Shown piece after piece: positions 1-7,074 of a stretch of 64,000 bases of DNA. Below the pieces are notes generated by a model. It was not told where the DNA came from. It did not search any database and worked only from the letters and a program-made list of their open reading frames with translations. The translations under genes and the position numbers were made by a program. The stretch's first letter is position 1; each line of letters begins with the position of its first letter. The stretch comes from a virus. Location: IMG/VR virus record IMGVR_UViG_3300018080_000158, positions 1 to 64,000 of that record; one strand, written 5' to 3'.

Positions 1-184
1 AGTAAAAGATTCCTATAGAGGCATTGCCGCTGTTTGCCCTTATCAACCCCATTGATGGAAGGACGGCAATGCCCCGCAAGCAGTCTTTTACTGCTCAATA
101 CATTTCGGACCTCCTTTCTCCTATAGGCGATAGCTTACAGCCAATCGCCCAAATTACTCATCTGTTCTGGTGGCAGCAAATTGC

Positions 185-427
185 CTATTCGGTAGCCAAT
201 GCCTCTTCTTCAGTTAGACACAGCAAGTCGGCGGTATCTTCCGTCAAGTAGTCATATGACCAAAGCCCGTGCTTGATAGGGACTTTAAATCTCTCAGGGC
301 TCCTCTTCCATGTTTTAACCTTACCGTTTACTCTCCAACGCTGAGGCGAACCGTCCGCATTTCTATTAGAAATGTGATATAACTCTTGCCCGTAAGATAG
401 ACCTAACGCTTGGTCTCTTGCTATCAT
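185..427 (-). CDS. Small conserved phage protein, function unknown
   Basis: Encodes 80 residues. The start is fixed by a strong AAAGGAGG site followed by TGTAGTAA and ATG. The composition (YHISNRNADGSPQRWRVNG, then WKRSPERFKVPIKHGLWSY and a C-terminal LTEEEA) resembles a short single-domain protein family I recall from many phage genomes, but no activity is known to me. The stop is followed after 7 bp by the motif GCTGCCACC on the minus strand, which recurs downstream of two other genes in this cluster. The start overlaps the end of the upstream gene by 62 bp. Confidence 0.75.
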   Translation of the reverse strand: MIARDQALGLSYGQELYHISNRNADGSPQRWRVNGKVKTWKRSPERFKVPIKHGLWSYDYLTEDTADLLCLTEEEALATE

Positions 428-611
428 TTACTACACCTCCTTTATCTATCTTTGCTTGAATGTCTTGCAGTAAAGGGAAGGCCAAAGCTGATGATACCTT
501 ATTACTCTTCCAGAGATCAACTACTTCATCCCTGAAAGAAATCAACTCCGAATAAGATACAAGACAGCCCAGCCTATCCCTCAAAGTAAATAATACATCT
601 GCCTGGCTCAC
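366..611 (-). CDS. Small hypothetical protein, GTG start
   Basis: 81 residues starting with GTG (GTG AGC CAG), preceded by GAGAGGAGATGTAGC, a good ribosome binding site. The protein is mostly helical by composition and has no cysteine cluster or membrane segment. Its last 20 codons run through the ribosome binding site and first codons of the next gene in another frame, so the two are probably translationally coupled. I do not recognise the family. Confidence 0.55.
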   Translation of the reverse strand: MSQADVLFTLRDRLGCLVSYSELISFRDEVVDLWKSNKVSSALAFPLLQDIQAKIDKGGVVNDSKRPSVRSILRARVISHF

Positions 612-644
612 GCTACATCTCCTCTCTACTCCCCCAAGACTTAC

Positions 645-869
645 TTAATTGACATTGTGATATGCTCTAAGACAATCGATGGAGCAAAACTTTCCATTGA
701 TAAGATTACTACAATTGGTGCTGATACAGCCGTCAGGCTCTATTGAGTAAACAAACAAATGACCCTTGCGATTTTGTCCGCACCAGTCACATGTACTTTT
801 AGTCCTAACACACTGCCTCCAAATTTCCTCACGGGCATAAGGGTCTCGTGATATAAAAACCTTACTCAT
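645..869 (-). CDS. Small zinc-knuckle protein
   Basis: 74 residues from the ATG at 869, which has GAGGTG at a 6-base spacing; an in-frame GTG three codons earlier sits on top of that site and is less likely. Two cysteine pairs are visible, CDWCGQ near residue 27 and FCSIDC near residue 64, as in a small four-cysteine zinc ribbon. The 18-bp operator palindrome at 883-900 lies immediately upstream, so expression is probably under the common phage regulator. Nucleic-acid or protein binding is an inference from the zinc motif only. Confidence 0.65.
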   Translation of the reverse strand: MSKVFISRDPYAREEIWRQCVRTKSTCDWCGQNRKGHLFVYSIEPDGCISTNCSNLINGKFCSIDCLRAYHNVN

Positions 870-882
870 AATTCTCACCTCA

Positions 883-900
883 CTTTCAATCGTCTGAAAG
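883..900. promoter_or_regulatory. 18-bp palindromic operator, site 1
   Basis: CTTTCAATCGTCTGAAAG, with the pairing extending one base on each side. It lies between the stop at 916 and the ATG at 869 of two minus-strand genes. One of eight related sites in the window. No TTGACA-type promoter is evident next to this copy. Confidence 0.75.
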
Positions 901-915
901 TTGTTTTGCTATAAA

Positions 916-1311
916 CTAGTCTGGAATACGCTTGCGCAGATCCCAATTATAAACCTCGTGCAAGTAGTCTTTCAGATATGAGTACTTGCCAGCGAATCTA
1001 CCAGTAATAGTAATGTTAGCGCCAAAAGCCAGTGAAGGAGTAACGGATACCGTGTATGGAATCCATCCATCATAATACCCATTTTCGTCCATCGCATGAA
1101 ACTCGTTATAAAACACTAGCCTATTTGAATGACTCTTTTCATAGTCAAAAACATATTCAGAATCAATCCCAGAGCCGTGAGGAAAATAAGTTTTTATCAA
1201 TGACTCAATAGTCTCCTCGTTCTTATCTTCCCATAGTTTATTACAAGTATCGGCGCATCTTTTTTTGGCATCGACTAATATTGCCAATTTAGCATACAGT
1301 CTCTCTTTCAT
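916..1311 (-). CDS. Hypothetical protein
   Basis: 131 residues with the start cassette GAGGAGGTGTAGTAAATG. The N-terminal third is Lys/Glu rich and helical. The rest is rich in aromatic residues (MDENGYYDGWIPYTVSVTP, then ITGRFAGKYSYLKDYL) and looks like a small beta-rich fold. No signal peptide, membrane segment or cysteine cluster is visible. It sits in a run of co-directional small genes separated by only a few bases. The family is not recognised. Confidence 0.65.
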   Translation of the reverse strand: MKERLYAKLAILVDAKKRCADTCNKLWEDKNEETIESLIKTYFPHGSGIDSEYVFDYEKSHSNRLVFYNEFHAMDENGYYDGWIPYTVSVTPSLAFGANITITGRFAGKYSYLKDYLHEVYNWDLRKRIPD

Positions 1312-1314
1312 TTA

Positions 1315-1674
1315 CTACACCTCCTCAATTGCTACATTCTCGACAATAAGAAACACTTTGCCGTCTCTATTGTAACAAACCTCAGCCCCTTCTATATGCC
1401 AAGATCTGTTATAGATTGCCAGTTGACGCTTTTTTCCATTTTCGGTAGTTACTGCTTTTCTCTCTCGAAGGTACTGTTGCCCAGAATCGACCAAGTGGCC
1501 ATCCTTCCACATACGTCTTTTCACAAAGTCAAATCCATCAGCATTGAGTATCTTCTTCACTTTGTGCAGTAGTAAAGACTCCCCTGAAGCATTTACTACA
1601 CCATAACATTTCTTGTCGCCTTTCTCCCTTTCTACTAAACACAGTCCCTTCTCTTGGTTTAAAAATACCTTCAT
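1315..1674 (-). CDS. Hypothetical protein
   Basis: 119 residues from the ATG at 1674, which follows GGAAGGAG at 6 bases. A longer frame reaches 1722 but its extra codons lie inside the upstream gene and lack a ribosome site. The protein is basic and beta-rich by composition (MKVFLNQEKGLCLVER at the start, WHIEGAEVCYNRDGKVFLIV near the end). The stop at 1315 is 4 bp before the next start, a typical operon junction. Function unknown. Confidence 0.65.
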   Translation of the reverse strand: MKVFLNQEKGLCLVEREKGDKKCYGVVNASGESLLLHKVKKILNADGFDFVKRRMWKDGHLVDSGQQYLRERKAVTTENGKKRQLAIYNRSWHIEGAEVCYNRDGKVFLIVENVAIEEV

Positions 1675-1676
1675 TA

Positions 1677-1922
1677 TTATCTCCTTCCTGCTATTCCTAT
1701 AGCAATTTGAATCTTTTCCCAAGGAGAGGGCAAGTCATATACTCTAGGCCTTTTCTCCAGACAGATCCAAACTGAATACGGATCTAAGGGGTTTTTCCAC
1801 GAACAACCAGGGCATCTTGGGTATACAGAACCCCAATGATTCGTTCCAAAACTCTTGATCAGACCGCACCTTGTGCATCTATACTTCTTATATGAATACT
1901 TTCCAGTTGTAGGTTTGCTCAT
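1677..1922 (-). CDS. Zinc-ribbon protein
   Basis: 81 residues. CTRCG at about residue 16 and CPGC at about residue 37 form a classical two-CxxC zinc ribbon; the last 30 residues are Pro/Ile rich and end in Arg-Arg. The start uses the cassette AAAGGAGGTGTAGTAAATG. Small zinc-ribbon proteins are common in phage early regions, where some modify host transcription or nucleases; no specific target can be read here. Confidence 0.65.
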   Translation of the reverse strand: MSKPTTGKYSYKKYRCTRCGLIKSFGTNHWGSVYPRCPGCSWKNPLDPYSVWICLEKRPRVYDLPSPWEKIQIAIGIAGRR

Positions 1923-1963
1923 TTACTACACCTCCTTTAATTTTTCCTGGTGGCAGCTCCCAA

Positions 1964-2341
1964 CTACTTCACCTCTATAAGGCCACTCTTTATGTAGCTC
2001 CTCAAGACGCTACATTTTACTACACGTCCAGGCCAAGCTTCGCTATACCTGGCCGCAACGGCTGCTTGAAACTCATCGACATTAGCAAATTCAGGGCTGA
2101 AGTCGATAGCGTCAATGTACTTTACATTCACTCGAAGGGATTCAGTATTAAATTGATCCTCAAATAAGTAATCAGTCTCAACGTCAAGCCACGCACCCGC
2201 AGCTTCACCCATGCCTAGAGCCCAAGACCTTCCAAGACCCTCCAAGATAACTTCCGCACGAGCTTCCTTTTCAGCTTGTGTCTTTCCCAATTGACCACGA
2301 ACGTAATGACTCCACCAATCTTTTGATATTCTAATTCTCAT
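1964..2341 (-). CDS. Hypothetical protein
   Basis: 125 residues starting at ATG 2341 with GGAGGA just upstream. The N-terminus is basic (MRIRISKDWWSHYVRGQLGK), the middle acidic and aromatic, the C-terminus basic again. It lacks membrane segments or cysteine pairs. The stop is followed after 6 bp by the recurring GCTGCCACC motif. No family is recognised. Confidence 0.6.
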   Translation of the reverse strand: MRIRISKDWWSHYVRGQLGKTQAEKEARAEVILEGLGRSWALGMGEAAGAWLDVETDYLFEDQFNTESLRVNVKYIDAIDFSPEFANVDEFQAAVAARYSEAWPGRVVKCSVLRSYIKSGLIEVK

Positions 2342-2380
2342 AATTTTATCCTCCTTTATTTGTAGTAATAGTTCAAGGAT

Positions 2381-2407
2381 GGGCAGGGATGTAGTAATTC
2401 CCTGCCC
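2381..2407. other. Intergenic hairpin
   Basis: GGGCAGGGA and TCCCTGCCC form a perfect 9-bp stem around a 9-base loop in the gap after the gene ending at 2437. No T-run follows on either strand, so it is not a standard terminator. It may stabilise the 3 prime end of the upstream transcript. Confidence 0.5.
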
Positions 2408-2436
2408 TACATTGAAGCATTACTCGGTGAGAAGTA

Positions 2437-2790
2437 TTACTCGGTGAACATCTGCGGGAGTGTAGGTCTTATCCTTTTCAATTCCTCCATATATTTGATC
2501 TCTTCATCAATTCCAAGACAAGCTACTATGTAGTCAAATAGAGGACATTTGACTAGATACCCATTTGCCAATCGAATTACTACATTCCCTTCACAGAGCC
2601 CTACTACAACGGCATCGGCAGGCAGTGAAGAAATAACACCTGCAAAGCTTCCATCATACTTTACTACGAAACGTGGAATTTGCTCAAAGTGTGTCTTCTT
2701 TATCACTTTGACCTTTACTGCTTCCCCTGAGTCAATTACTTCTCTGTAGCCCCCAGCCTTCGCCGTCTTTACTGCTCTTTTCTTAGCCAT
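2437..2790 (-). CDS. Hypothetical protein, basic N-terminus
   Basis: 117 residues from ATG 2790 with GGAGGAGTGTT upstream. The first 15 residues are Lys/Ala rich (MAKKRAVKTAKAGGY), then alternating hydrophobic residues suggest a small beta-barrel (VVKYDGSFAGVIS, VVVGLCEGNVVIRL). The last codons and stop are tandemly duplicated: an 18-bp unit containing TTACTCGGTGA occurs at 2420 and again at 2438, outside and inside the gene. Function unknown. Confidence 0.65.
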   Translation of the reverse strand: MAKKRAVKTAKAGGYREVIDSGEAVKVKVIKKTHFEQIPRFVVKYDGSFAGVISSLPADAVVVGLCEGNVVIRLANGYLVKCPLFDYIVACLGIDEEIKYMEELKRIRPTLPQMFTE

Positions 2791-2853
2791 AACACTCCTC
2801 CTTATATAAGCTTTGGCCCTCTAAATGGTGACGGGGCTCAGAAGCTATTAAAA

Positions 2854-3135
2854 TCAAATACACGGAGGACGCTCTAAATACCCAGCGTCCTCGCCCAAGG
2901 CTTCAATAATCCTTTTACTAGTCTTACAGGCATACTCATTCCTCAGATCATAATTTCCAGTGTCAAAATTTTCAGCCCACCTCTTTAGACAAGCAGCAAA
3001 GAGACCGAAAAGCCCTTGCTGTAACGTCCTGTGTAAAGAACAAACACCGTCAACAAAGCCTTCGGTGTCAGGAGTGAAGTTATTAGCAAACGTACTCAGT
3101 TCCTTAACTAATTCCTCGGTAGTAGGTCTGTTCAT
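2854..3135 (-). CDS. Hypothetical protein
   Basis: 93 residues, start ATG 3135 preceded by AAGGAGGACGAAACG. The protein appears all-helical (ELVKELSTFANNF, then LFGLFAACLKRWAENF and KTSKRIIEALGED). No signal peptide or metal motif is seen. It has co-directional neighbours on both sides with gaps of 20-60 bp. Family not recognised. Confidence 0.6.
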   Translation of the reverse strand: MNRPTTEELVKELSTFANNFTPDTEGFVDGVCSLHRTLQQGLFGLFAACLKRWAENFDTGNYDLRNEYACKTSKRIIEALGEDAGYLERPPCI

Positions 3136-3155
3136 CGTTTCGTCCTCCTTTCCTT

Positions 3156-3452
3156 CTACAGGTAAGATTCACTCCACTGCTTAAACAACTTCTTTGCCTT
3201 TTTCTCATCCCCAGTTATACGAGCTACCATTGCTCGATACCAAATCGACTTAGAGGGGATTCCTTGCCGTTTGGCTCCGTACTTGAATGACTCCAATCTA
3301 GCGAGTAAAACCTTCTCGCCGTTCTTGAACCATTCGTGATAACCCTTACCGCTACCATGATAAAATTTTATCCCTGAACATTTGTCAGTGTCTATGATGA
3401 AACCATGATTTCCATGAAACCCGCAGTGGGGGCATGTAGTAATAGCTGGCAT
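3156..3452 (-). CDS. Hypothetical protein with single CxxC
   Basis: 98 residues starting right after the stop of the gene at 3453. The N-terminus has CPHCGFHGNHG, a half zinc knuckle whose partner could be the following histidines or Cys25. The C-terminal half is basic and helical. The SD is GGAGGCG, which lies within the preceding coding sequence, so translation is coupled. Confidence 0.6.
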   Translation of the reverse strand: MPAITTCPHCGFHGNHGFIIDTDKCSGIKFYHGSGKGYHEWFKNGEKVLLARLESFKYGAKRQGIPSKSIWYRAMVARITGDEKKAKKLFKQWSESYL

Positions 3453-3617
3453 TTACTTCGCCTCCTTTCCAGTTAGCCTTTTGATTATCTCCTTTGCCTC
3501 TTTCTTAGAGGGGCCTCCAAGAATCAAAGCCCCTACATCACTAAGCTCTAAAGTACGCCTAGCAATTTTCAATTGGTGTTTCTCAAATACTGATAGTGAT
3601 AATTTCCTTTTGCTCAT
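3453..3617 (-). CDS. 54-residue basic protein
   Basis: A short gene read directly from the sequence: ATG at 3617 with AAAGGAGGTGCAGTAA in front, stop TAA at 3453 abutting the next ATG. The product begins MSKRKLSLSVFEKHQLK and ends in RLTGKEAK; it is helical and basic. The perfect ribosome site, the shared leader (GCTGAAGCAGTAAAAAA, also found before the gene starting at 4998) and the stop/start junction support it. Function unknown. Confidence 0.6.
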   Translation of the reverse strand: MSKRKLSLSVFEKHQLKIARRTLELSDVGALILGGPSKKEAKEIIKRLTGKEAK

Positions 3618-3653
3618 TTACTGCACCTCCTTTTTTTACTGCTTCAGCCATTC

Positions 3654-3720
3654 CTGTCCGCATGTAGGGATTTGAACCCTACTATCACCCGGCCTCCTGG
3701 CCACTCCTGGTAGCGGACAG
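3654..3720 (-). ncRNA. tRNA-like element (short, no normal anticodon arm)
   Basis: On the minus strand CTGTCCGC pairs with GCGGACAG over 8 bp to give an acceptor-like stem. Just inside the 3 prime side lies a T-arm with stem GTAGGG/CCCTAC and a canonical TTCAAAT loop. Only about 30 bases separate the 5 prime acceptor strand from the T-arm, against about 41 in a tRNA, and they form just a small GGCC-AGGA-GGCC hairpin. No encoded CCA follows. It could be a degenerate tRNA gene or a functional tRNA mimic. Confidence 0.5.
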
Positions 3721-3776
3721 CAAGGGCCAAAGCCCATTGCCTTATACTTACTCCTTTCTAGCGGTGGCAGCAAAAA

Positions 3777-4145
3777 CTAACCACCGCATTCACACAGTTC
3801 AGAAGCATACGCAGGATGGTATAAACTCCCAGCTTGCCAGTCCTGCCAGTTACCCCCGTCTATAGTAATCCTATGCCTACCCTTTGGGAGATAACCGGAA
3901 ATTACTACTGCTTCAGGGGCTACCTCAAAAAGGGCATCAAAAAAATCCCCATGTACATGCCAGCAAGCAGCAGCAATTCTACGTCCAGCAACGCCTCTAC
4001 GTGCTCCTGGCCCTCTACTGCTTTTCACTGTTAGAGTAAACGAGTTTGCTTCCAAAGTCTTAAAGCGAATGTTCCCATCGTACTTCTCATTGACTTTGTG
4101 CAAAGCACTTTCTAGATCCCCACTTGTACAATTTTTATATTTCAT
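3777..4145 (-). CDS. Conserved phage hypothetical protein
   Basis: 122 residues with GAAGGAGGTGAGTAAATG at the start. The segment AAACWHVHGDFFDALFEVAP in the middle and the C-terminal CECGG resemble a short protein family I recall from unrelated phages; its role is unknown. The N-terminal part is beta-rich with alternating basic residues (KSSRGPGARRGVAGRR). The stop is 5 bp from a GCTGCCACC motif and about 55 bp upstream of the tRNA-like element. Confidence 0.7.
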   Translation of the reverse strand: MKYKNCTSGDLESALHKVNEKYDGNIRFKTLEANSFTLTVKSSRGPGARRGVAGRRIAAACWHVHGDFFDALFEVAPEAVVISGYLPKGRHRITIDGGNWQDWQAGSLYHPAYASELCECGG

Positions 4146-4478
4146 TTACTCACCTCCTTCGCTATCTATATCCAACAGGGTTTGATCATCAAGCTGTCCG
4201 TACTCGGCATAGTACAAACAGTCTTGGCATACCTCATAACAATAAGCCTGTTTGGTTTTGGGGTTCCATCCTGAAGCATGATAACGATCACCGCCAAGAC
4301 GGGAACCACAACACTCGCAAGCCCTCCAAGAGAAGTAAGGTTCAAATCCTACTTCTTCTTCGCAGATAGGACATACAGGCTCTTCTTCAGATCCAGACTG
4401 TGAGAGATTAGTAATTCCTTCAGTCTCAAAAAAGGCTTTTACCTTTCTCTCATACTCAGAGTACTCGGACTTGTTCAT
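4146..4478 (-). CDS. Phage zinc-finger protein
   Basis: 110 residues. Cysteines are arranged as CPIC (residues 36-39), CECCGS (54-57) and CQDC (83-86), enough for two zinc sites. The block FSWRACECCGSRLGGDRYH followed by a DCLYYAEYGQLDD segment matches a family I recognise from actinobacteriophages and other phages, without known activity. The stop touches the next gene start (4146/4145). Confidence 0.75.
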   Translation of the reverse strand: MNKSEYSEYERKVKAFFETEGITNLSQSGSEEEPVCPICEEEVGFEPYFSWRACECCGSRLGGDRYHASGWNPKTKQAYCYEVCQDCLYYAEYGQLDDQTLLDIDSEGGE

Positions 4479-4482
4479 TTAC

Positions 4483-4998
4483 TCACCTCCCTAAACGCTT
4501 GCCGGTAATAAAATCGATCCAGCGAATGGCAGCTTCTCTTGAAGTAAAAGAAGCCACAATTTTTTTGTCTGCTCTCACATCGTGAGTATACCCTTTATCT
4601 CTGGAAACAGAAGGCCAGCGAATTGTATACTCTGCCTGTGAGTAGTTAGGATGCCGGTATACTTCACGACCGCCAACAAACAGCCTCACAATACTAGTTA
4701 CTAGTATTGCACCTCCTCCTGTACTTCTGGTATTGTGCAGTAAAATGGGGATGTGAATTGGCCCCATACTTCTACCTATCTGACCCGTTACGTCGAACTC
4801 CTCTCCCCAGTCTCGCCCGGTTTTACTATCACCATAAAACAACCGGACTCTAAGGCCATGCACCCTGGCCCTTTCCAACTCTGTCAATAATTTTGGATCG
4901 GTACTAGCAGGGTAGTACGTACCGCTTTTGTGCCGCACGTCTATGAATGTGCGCCCTGTAGGCCCTATCCATTTATGGATACGTTTTGGTGTTGTCAT
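4483..4998 (-). CDS. Conserved phage hypothetical protein
   Basis: 171 residues, start cassette AAAGGAGGTGTAGTAAATG. Two parts can be seen: residues 40-125 with VRLFYGDSKTGRDWGEEFD and IGRSMGPIHIPILLHN, a pattern I recall from many phage small-gene clusters, and a C-terminal part (KKIVASFTSREAAIRWIDFI) resembling a short alpha-beta extension. No catalytic motif is evident. Confidence 0.7.
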   Translation of the reverse strand: MTTPKRIHKWIGPTGRTFIDVRHKSGTYYPASTDPKLLTELERARVHGLRVRLFYGDSKTGRDWGEEFDVTGQIGRSMGPIHIPILLHNTRSTGGGAILVTSIVRLFVGGREVYRHPNYSQAEYTIRWPSVSRDKGYTHDVRADKKIVASFTSREAAIRWIDFITGKRLGR

Positions 4999-5027
4999 TT
5001 ACTACACCTCCTTTTTTACTGCTTCAG

Positions 5028-5258
5028 CTACACGTTCCATCCTAACTCTTGAGTCACTAAAGTATGGTACGCAGTCCTTTTTATTTGTGGAATCTTTCCG
5101 CAAAGCTTTCCAGGACCTCCATAAAAAGGATAGTAACCAAAACAGTCTGCTAGTACTTCATTAGAAACATTCCCTTTAAACCATGCCCAGCGAATCCATG
5201 AGAATTCATCTAAATCCCTTTTGCCTTCTTTTAAAATTACAGTATGTTTTTCTTTCAT
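5028..5258 (-). CDS. Small conserved phage protein
   Basis: 76 residues starting at ATG 5258 with AGGAGAGAGAAG upstream. The core DCFGYYPFYGGPGKLCG followed by a C-terminal LVTQELGWNV resembles a short phage family whose members share the FGY-PFYGGPG segment. No function is known to me. It lies 29 bp from the next gene. Confidence 0.6.
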   Translation of the reverse strand: MKEKHTVILKEGKRDLDEFSWIRWAWFKGNVSNEVLADCFGYYPFYGGPGKLCGKIPQIKRTAYHTLVTQELGWNV

Positions 5259-5289
5259 CTTCTCTCTCCTTTCTTCGTACTACCTACCT

Positions 5290-5586
5290 TTATGATATGT
5301 AGGTAGCAATTTTATATTGTTCTCCGTCTTTACTCAATTTAATAAGCACACCAGAGAAAAACGAATCCGATGAGTAACCATGCCATTCACTTTCAAATGG
5401 ATGATTGCCTTCAAGCCTTAAAAAGTCTGAAATATGATACCAACAATGCCGGTAGTAAATCCACCCATCATAGTCAGCACCGTCCTTATCCAAATGGGCA
5501 TACTCTTCTTTCTTTACTTTCTCAGGTACTTCATACCCATACTTGAAATCCTTCCACTTATAATCAGTAATAATCTCTAAACTCAT
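5290..5586 (-). CDS. Small conserved phage protein
   Basis: 98 residues, AAGGAAGTGAAGTAAATG at the start. The C-terminal block EWHGYSSDSFFSGVLIKLS and YKIATYIS is characteristic of a phage family of about 100 residues without assigned function. It is the most upstream coding gene of the left minus-strand run; beyond it lies about 1.5 kb without a credible minus-strand gene, so the promoter may be the distant one near 6.8 kb. Confidence 0.65.
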   Translation of the reverse strand: MSLEIITDYKWKDFKYGYEVPEKVKKEEYAHLDKDGADYDGWIYYRHCWYHISDFLRLEGNHPFESEWHGYSSDSFFSGVLIKLSKDGEQYKIATYIS

Positions 5587-5640
5587 TTACTTCACTTCCT
5601 TTCTTTATTTGGATTGCCTGCAATATCTACAAGGTGAGAT

Positions 5641-5753
5641 ACTGGGCGCTCAGGTCCAGTCAGCCCTCCAACCTCGCACCTAAATCGGCCCCTATGGCCG
5701 GTGAGGAAATCTTACTTACTGTCCAGGAGGAACGAGGTCAAGTACTCCTGGAC
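5641..5753. ncRNA. Structured RNA element, copy A (pseudoknot)
   Basis: Four helices can be drawn: H1 ACTGG/CCAGT (5641-5645 with 5656-5660), H2 ACCTCG/CGAGGT (5671-5676 with 5733-5738), H3 a 7-bp hairpin (5684-5690 with 5696-5702), and H4 GTCCAGGAG/CTCCTGGAC (5721-5729 with 5745-5753). H2 pairs with the loop of H4 and so makes a pseudoknot. The copy 171 bp away keeps every helix with changed bases. H3 wobble pairs favour the plus strand; one H4 pair favours minus. No known RNA class is recognised. Confidence 0.6.
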
Positions 5754-5811
5754 ACCCCATATACATTGTAGCAATCCATGTCTCCTTGAATTACTCTCAC
5801 AGTGGCGGGAT

Positions 5812-5923
5812 ATCGGGCGCTAAGGTCCGATCAGCCCTCTAACTCCGCACCTAAGCTGGTAGTAATACCAGTGAGGAAATCCTGCTTGCCGTCCAGGGGG
5901 AACGGAGTCAAGTACCCCTGAAC
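5812..5923. ncRNA. Structured RNA element, copy B (pseudoknot)
   Basis: Same fold as copy A with compensatory changes: H1 becomes ATCGG/CCGAT (5812-5816, 5827-5831), H2 ACTCCG/CGGAGT (5842-5847, 5903-5908), H3 GCTGGTA/TACCAGT closed by a GTAA loop (5855-5861, 5866-5872), H4 GTCCAGGGG with CCCCTGAAC (5891-5899, 5915-5923, one mismatch on plus that becomes G-U on minus). Unpaired blocks such as GTGAGGAAATC and GTCAAGTA are conserved between copies. Confidence 0.6.
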
Positions 5924-6778
5924 ACCACTTGTAGTAATTCATTATATAATAGATCCAACCCGGTCCATCCTACACAGTCGGACAGACTAGGCAAGACCTA
6001 CAATATCTCATATGTCGGTCTCCGTGACAATTACTGATCTTGGCCCTCACGGTACGCCTCAATGTAGTATTTTAAGTGTGCCGCTACCTATGTAGTAATT
6101 ACTACCACCAACCTTTCGGTAATTTGTCGTCCCTACTCTCGTGGTGGCAGCAAAAACTACTTGCAGCTATTCAACCATTTACTCTTGATTGACCATTACG
6201 GTTTACTCTTCAATGGTGTTTTACTACATTGGCACAGATAGCCTTCGAGCTATCATCTAGCAGCCCTTTCAGCTCTTTCAAGCTGTTTATCGCCTCTGTC
6301 GGTTGTCGTCCCTACTTCGTTTTACTACCTGGTGGCAGCAAAAACTTTCGGTACATACGCATCAATCAGGTTTACTACTTCCTTCTAACAGAGCCCGGCA
6401 AACTGAAGGCCGTTTGACTTGTTAGGTTACTTGCCTTTTTTTGTCTATGGGATGTTGAAGGTCCCAGCGATGAGCGCCTCGGCTAAACCTGATTTGTTCA
6501 GCTCCAATTGAGTGCAATAAAAAGTTTTACTAATCACTGCACTGTTGGACTGTCTTATGTCTGCGTGATTTGAAGCGAATCAATTAGGCGGGAACGAGCG
6601 GAACGTAAGCCGTCCCGCTCTCTACTTTCCTTTTGTGGGCTTTATCCTTGCTTGGTTTGGCTTCCGGCCATTCCGCTTCTGTTTTTTCCCCGTTCGCTGG
6701 CCTCTGGCCCATGCCGGTTGCCTTGCTTCCGCTTAGTGCCTTTTTCAAAGAGCTTGTTTTTTCTTACCTTTCAATTAT
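5924..6778. other. Non-coding stretch with a duplicated motif
   Basis: I see no credible gene here on either strand. Two copies of TTGTCGTCCCTACT followed by GGTGGCAGCAAAAACT occur near 6126-6157 and 6304-6346. A GC-richer segment near 6590-6630 can fold (GCGGGA with TCCCGC). Codon-like periodicity and ribosome sites with usable starts are lacking. Confidence 0.5.
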
Positions 6779-6807
6779 AAGGTATAACAGATAAGCCCTT
6801 TTGTCAA
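6779..6807 (-). promoter_or_regulatory. Candidate minus-strand promoter
   Basis: TTGACA on minus (6802-6807), 17-base spacer, then TACCTT (6779-6784). The -10 match is weak, but the word TATCTGTTATA overlapping it recurs about 65 bp further right. It could drive the 5.6-5.9 kb RNA elements and the left small-gene run. Confidence 0.35.
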
Positions 6808-6962
6808 GGTTTTTTGGTCGTTTTTTTCGTTTTTTCTGCCCCAAAAACTATAACAGATACAAATACTTACAAAAAATCGTACTTTTTTCTCTTTCCAAGC
6901 CCTAAAAACGGCCTAAAAAACGGCCAAATCTTAAGGAGGTGAAGTCGTCTATTCCGACCTTT

Positions 6963-6980
6963 AATTACAATTTTGTAATT
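6963..6980. promoter_or_regulatory. Inverted repeat, operator-like
   Basis: AATTACAA and TTGTAATT flank a TT centre, giving 8-bp arms. It sits between the leftward and rightward promoter candidates, 15 bp upstream of the first plus-strand TTGACA, where a switch regulator would be expected. Confidence 0.4.
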
Positions 6981-7014
6981 CATGTAATTAGACCTTGACA
7001 AAAAAGCTTGCCTA

Positions 7015-7032
7015 CTTTCTCACGTCTGAAAC
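7015..7032. promoter_or_regulatory. 18-bp palindromic operator, degenerate site 2
   Basis: CTTTCTCACGTCTGAAAC matches 14 of 18 positions of the operator consensus. It covers the position where a -10 box would lie for the TTGACA at 6995-7000, and precedes the stronger promoter at 7046. This is the only copy next to plus-strand genes. Confidence 0.45.
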
Positions 7033-7045
7033 CAGATCCAAGGCC

Positions 7046-7074
7046 TTGACAACAAAGTCAGCCTTTGCTATAAA
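7046..7074 (+). promoter_or_regulatory. Strong sigma70-type promoter, rightward
   Basis: TTGACA (7046-7051), exactly 17 bases, TATAAA (7069-7074), with TGC directly before the -10 (extended -10). Expected start of transcription near 7081. It is followed within 40 bp by a ribosome site and the first plus-strand gene. Confidence 0.7.

Noticed and set aside
5641-5923. Known ribozyme or riboswitch class (twister-sister, HDV, cobalamin) for the tandem elements
   Set aside because: Short words look alike (GGGCGCTCA, GTGAGGAAATC), but helix order and conserved blocks do not fit any of these classes.
6590-6770. Possible tmRNA or small basic gene in the GC-richer segment
   Set aside because: No tRNA-like ends or tag frame; the open minus frame lacks a start codon.
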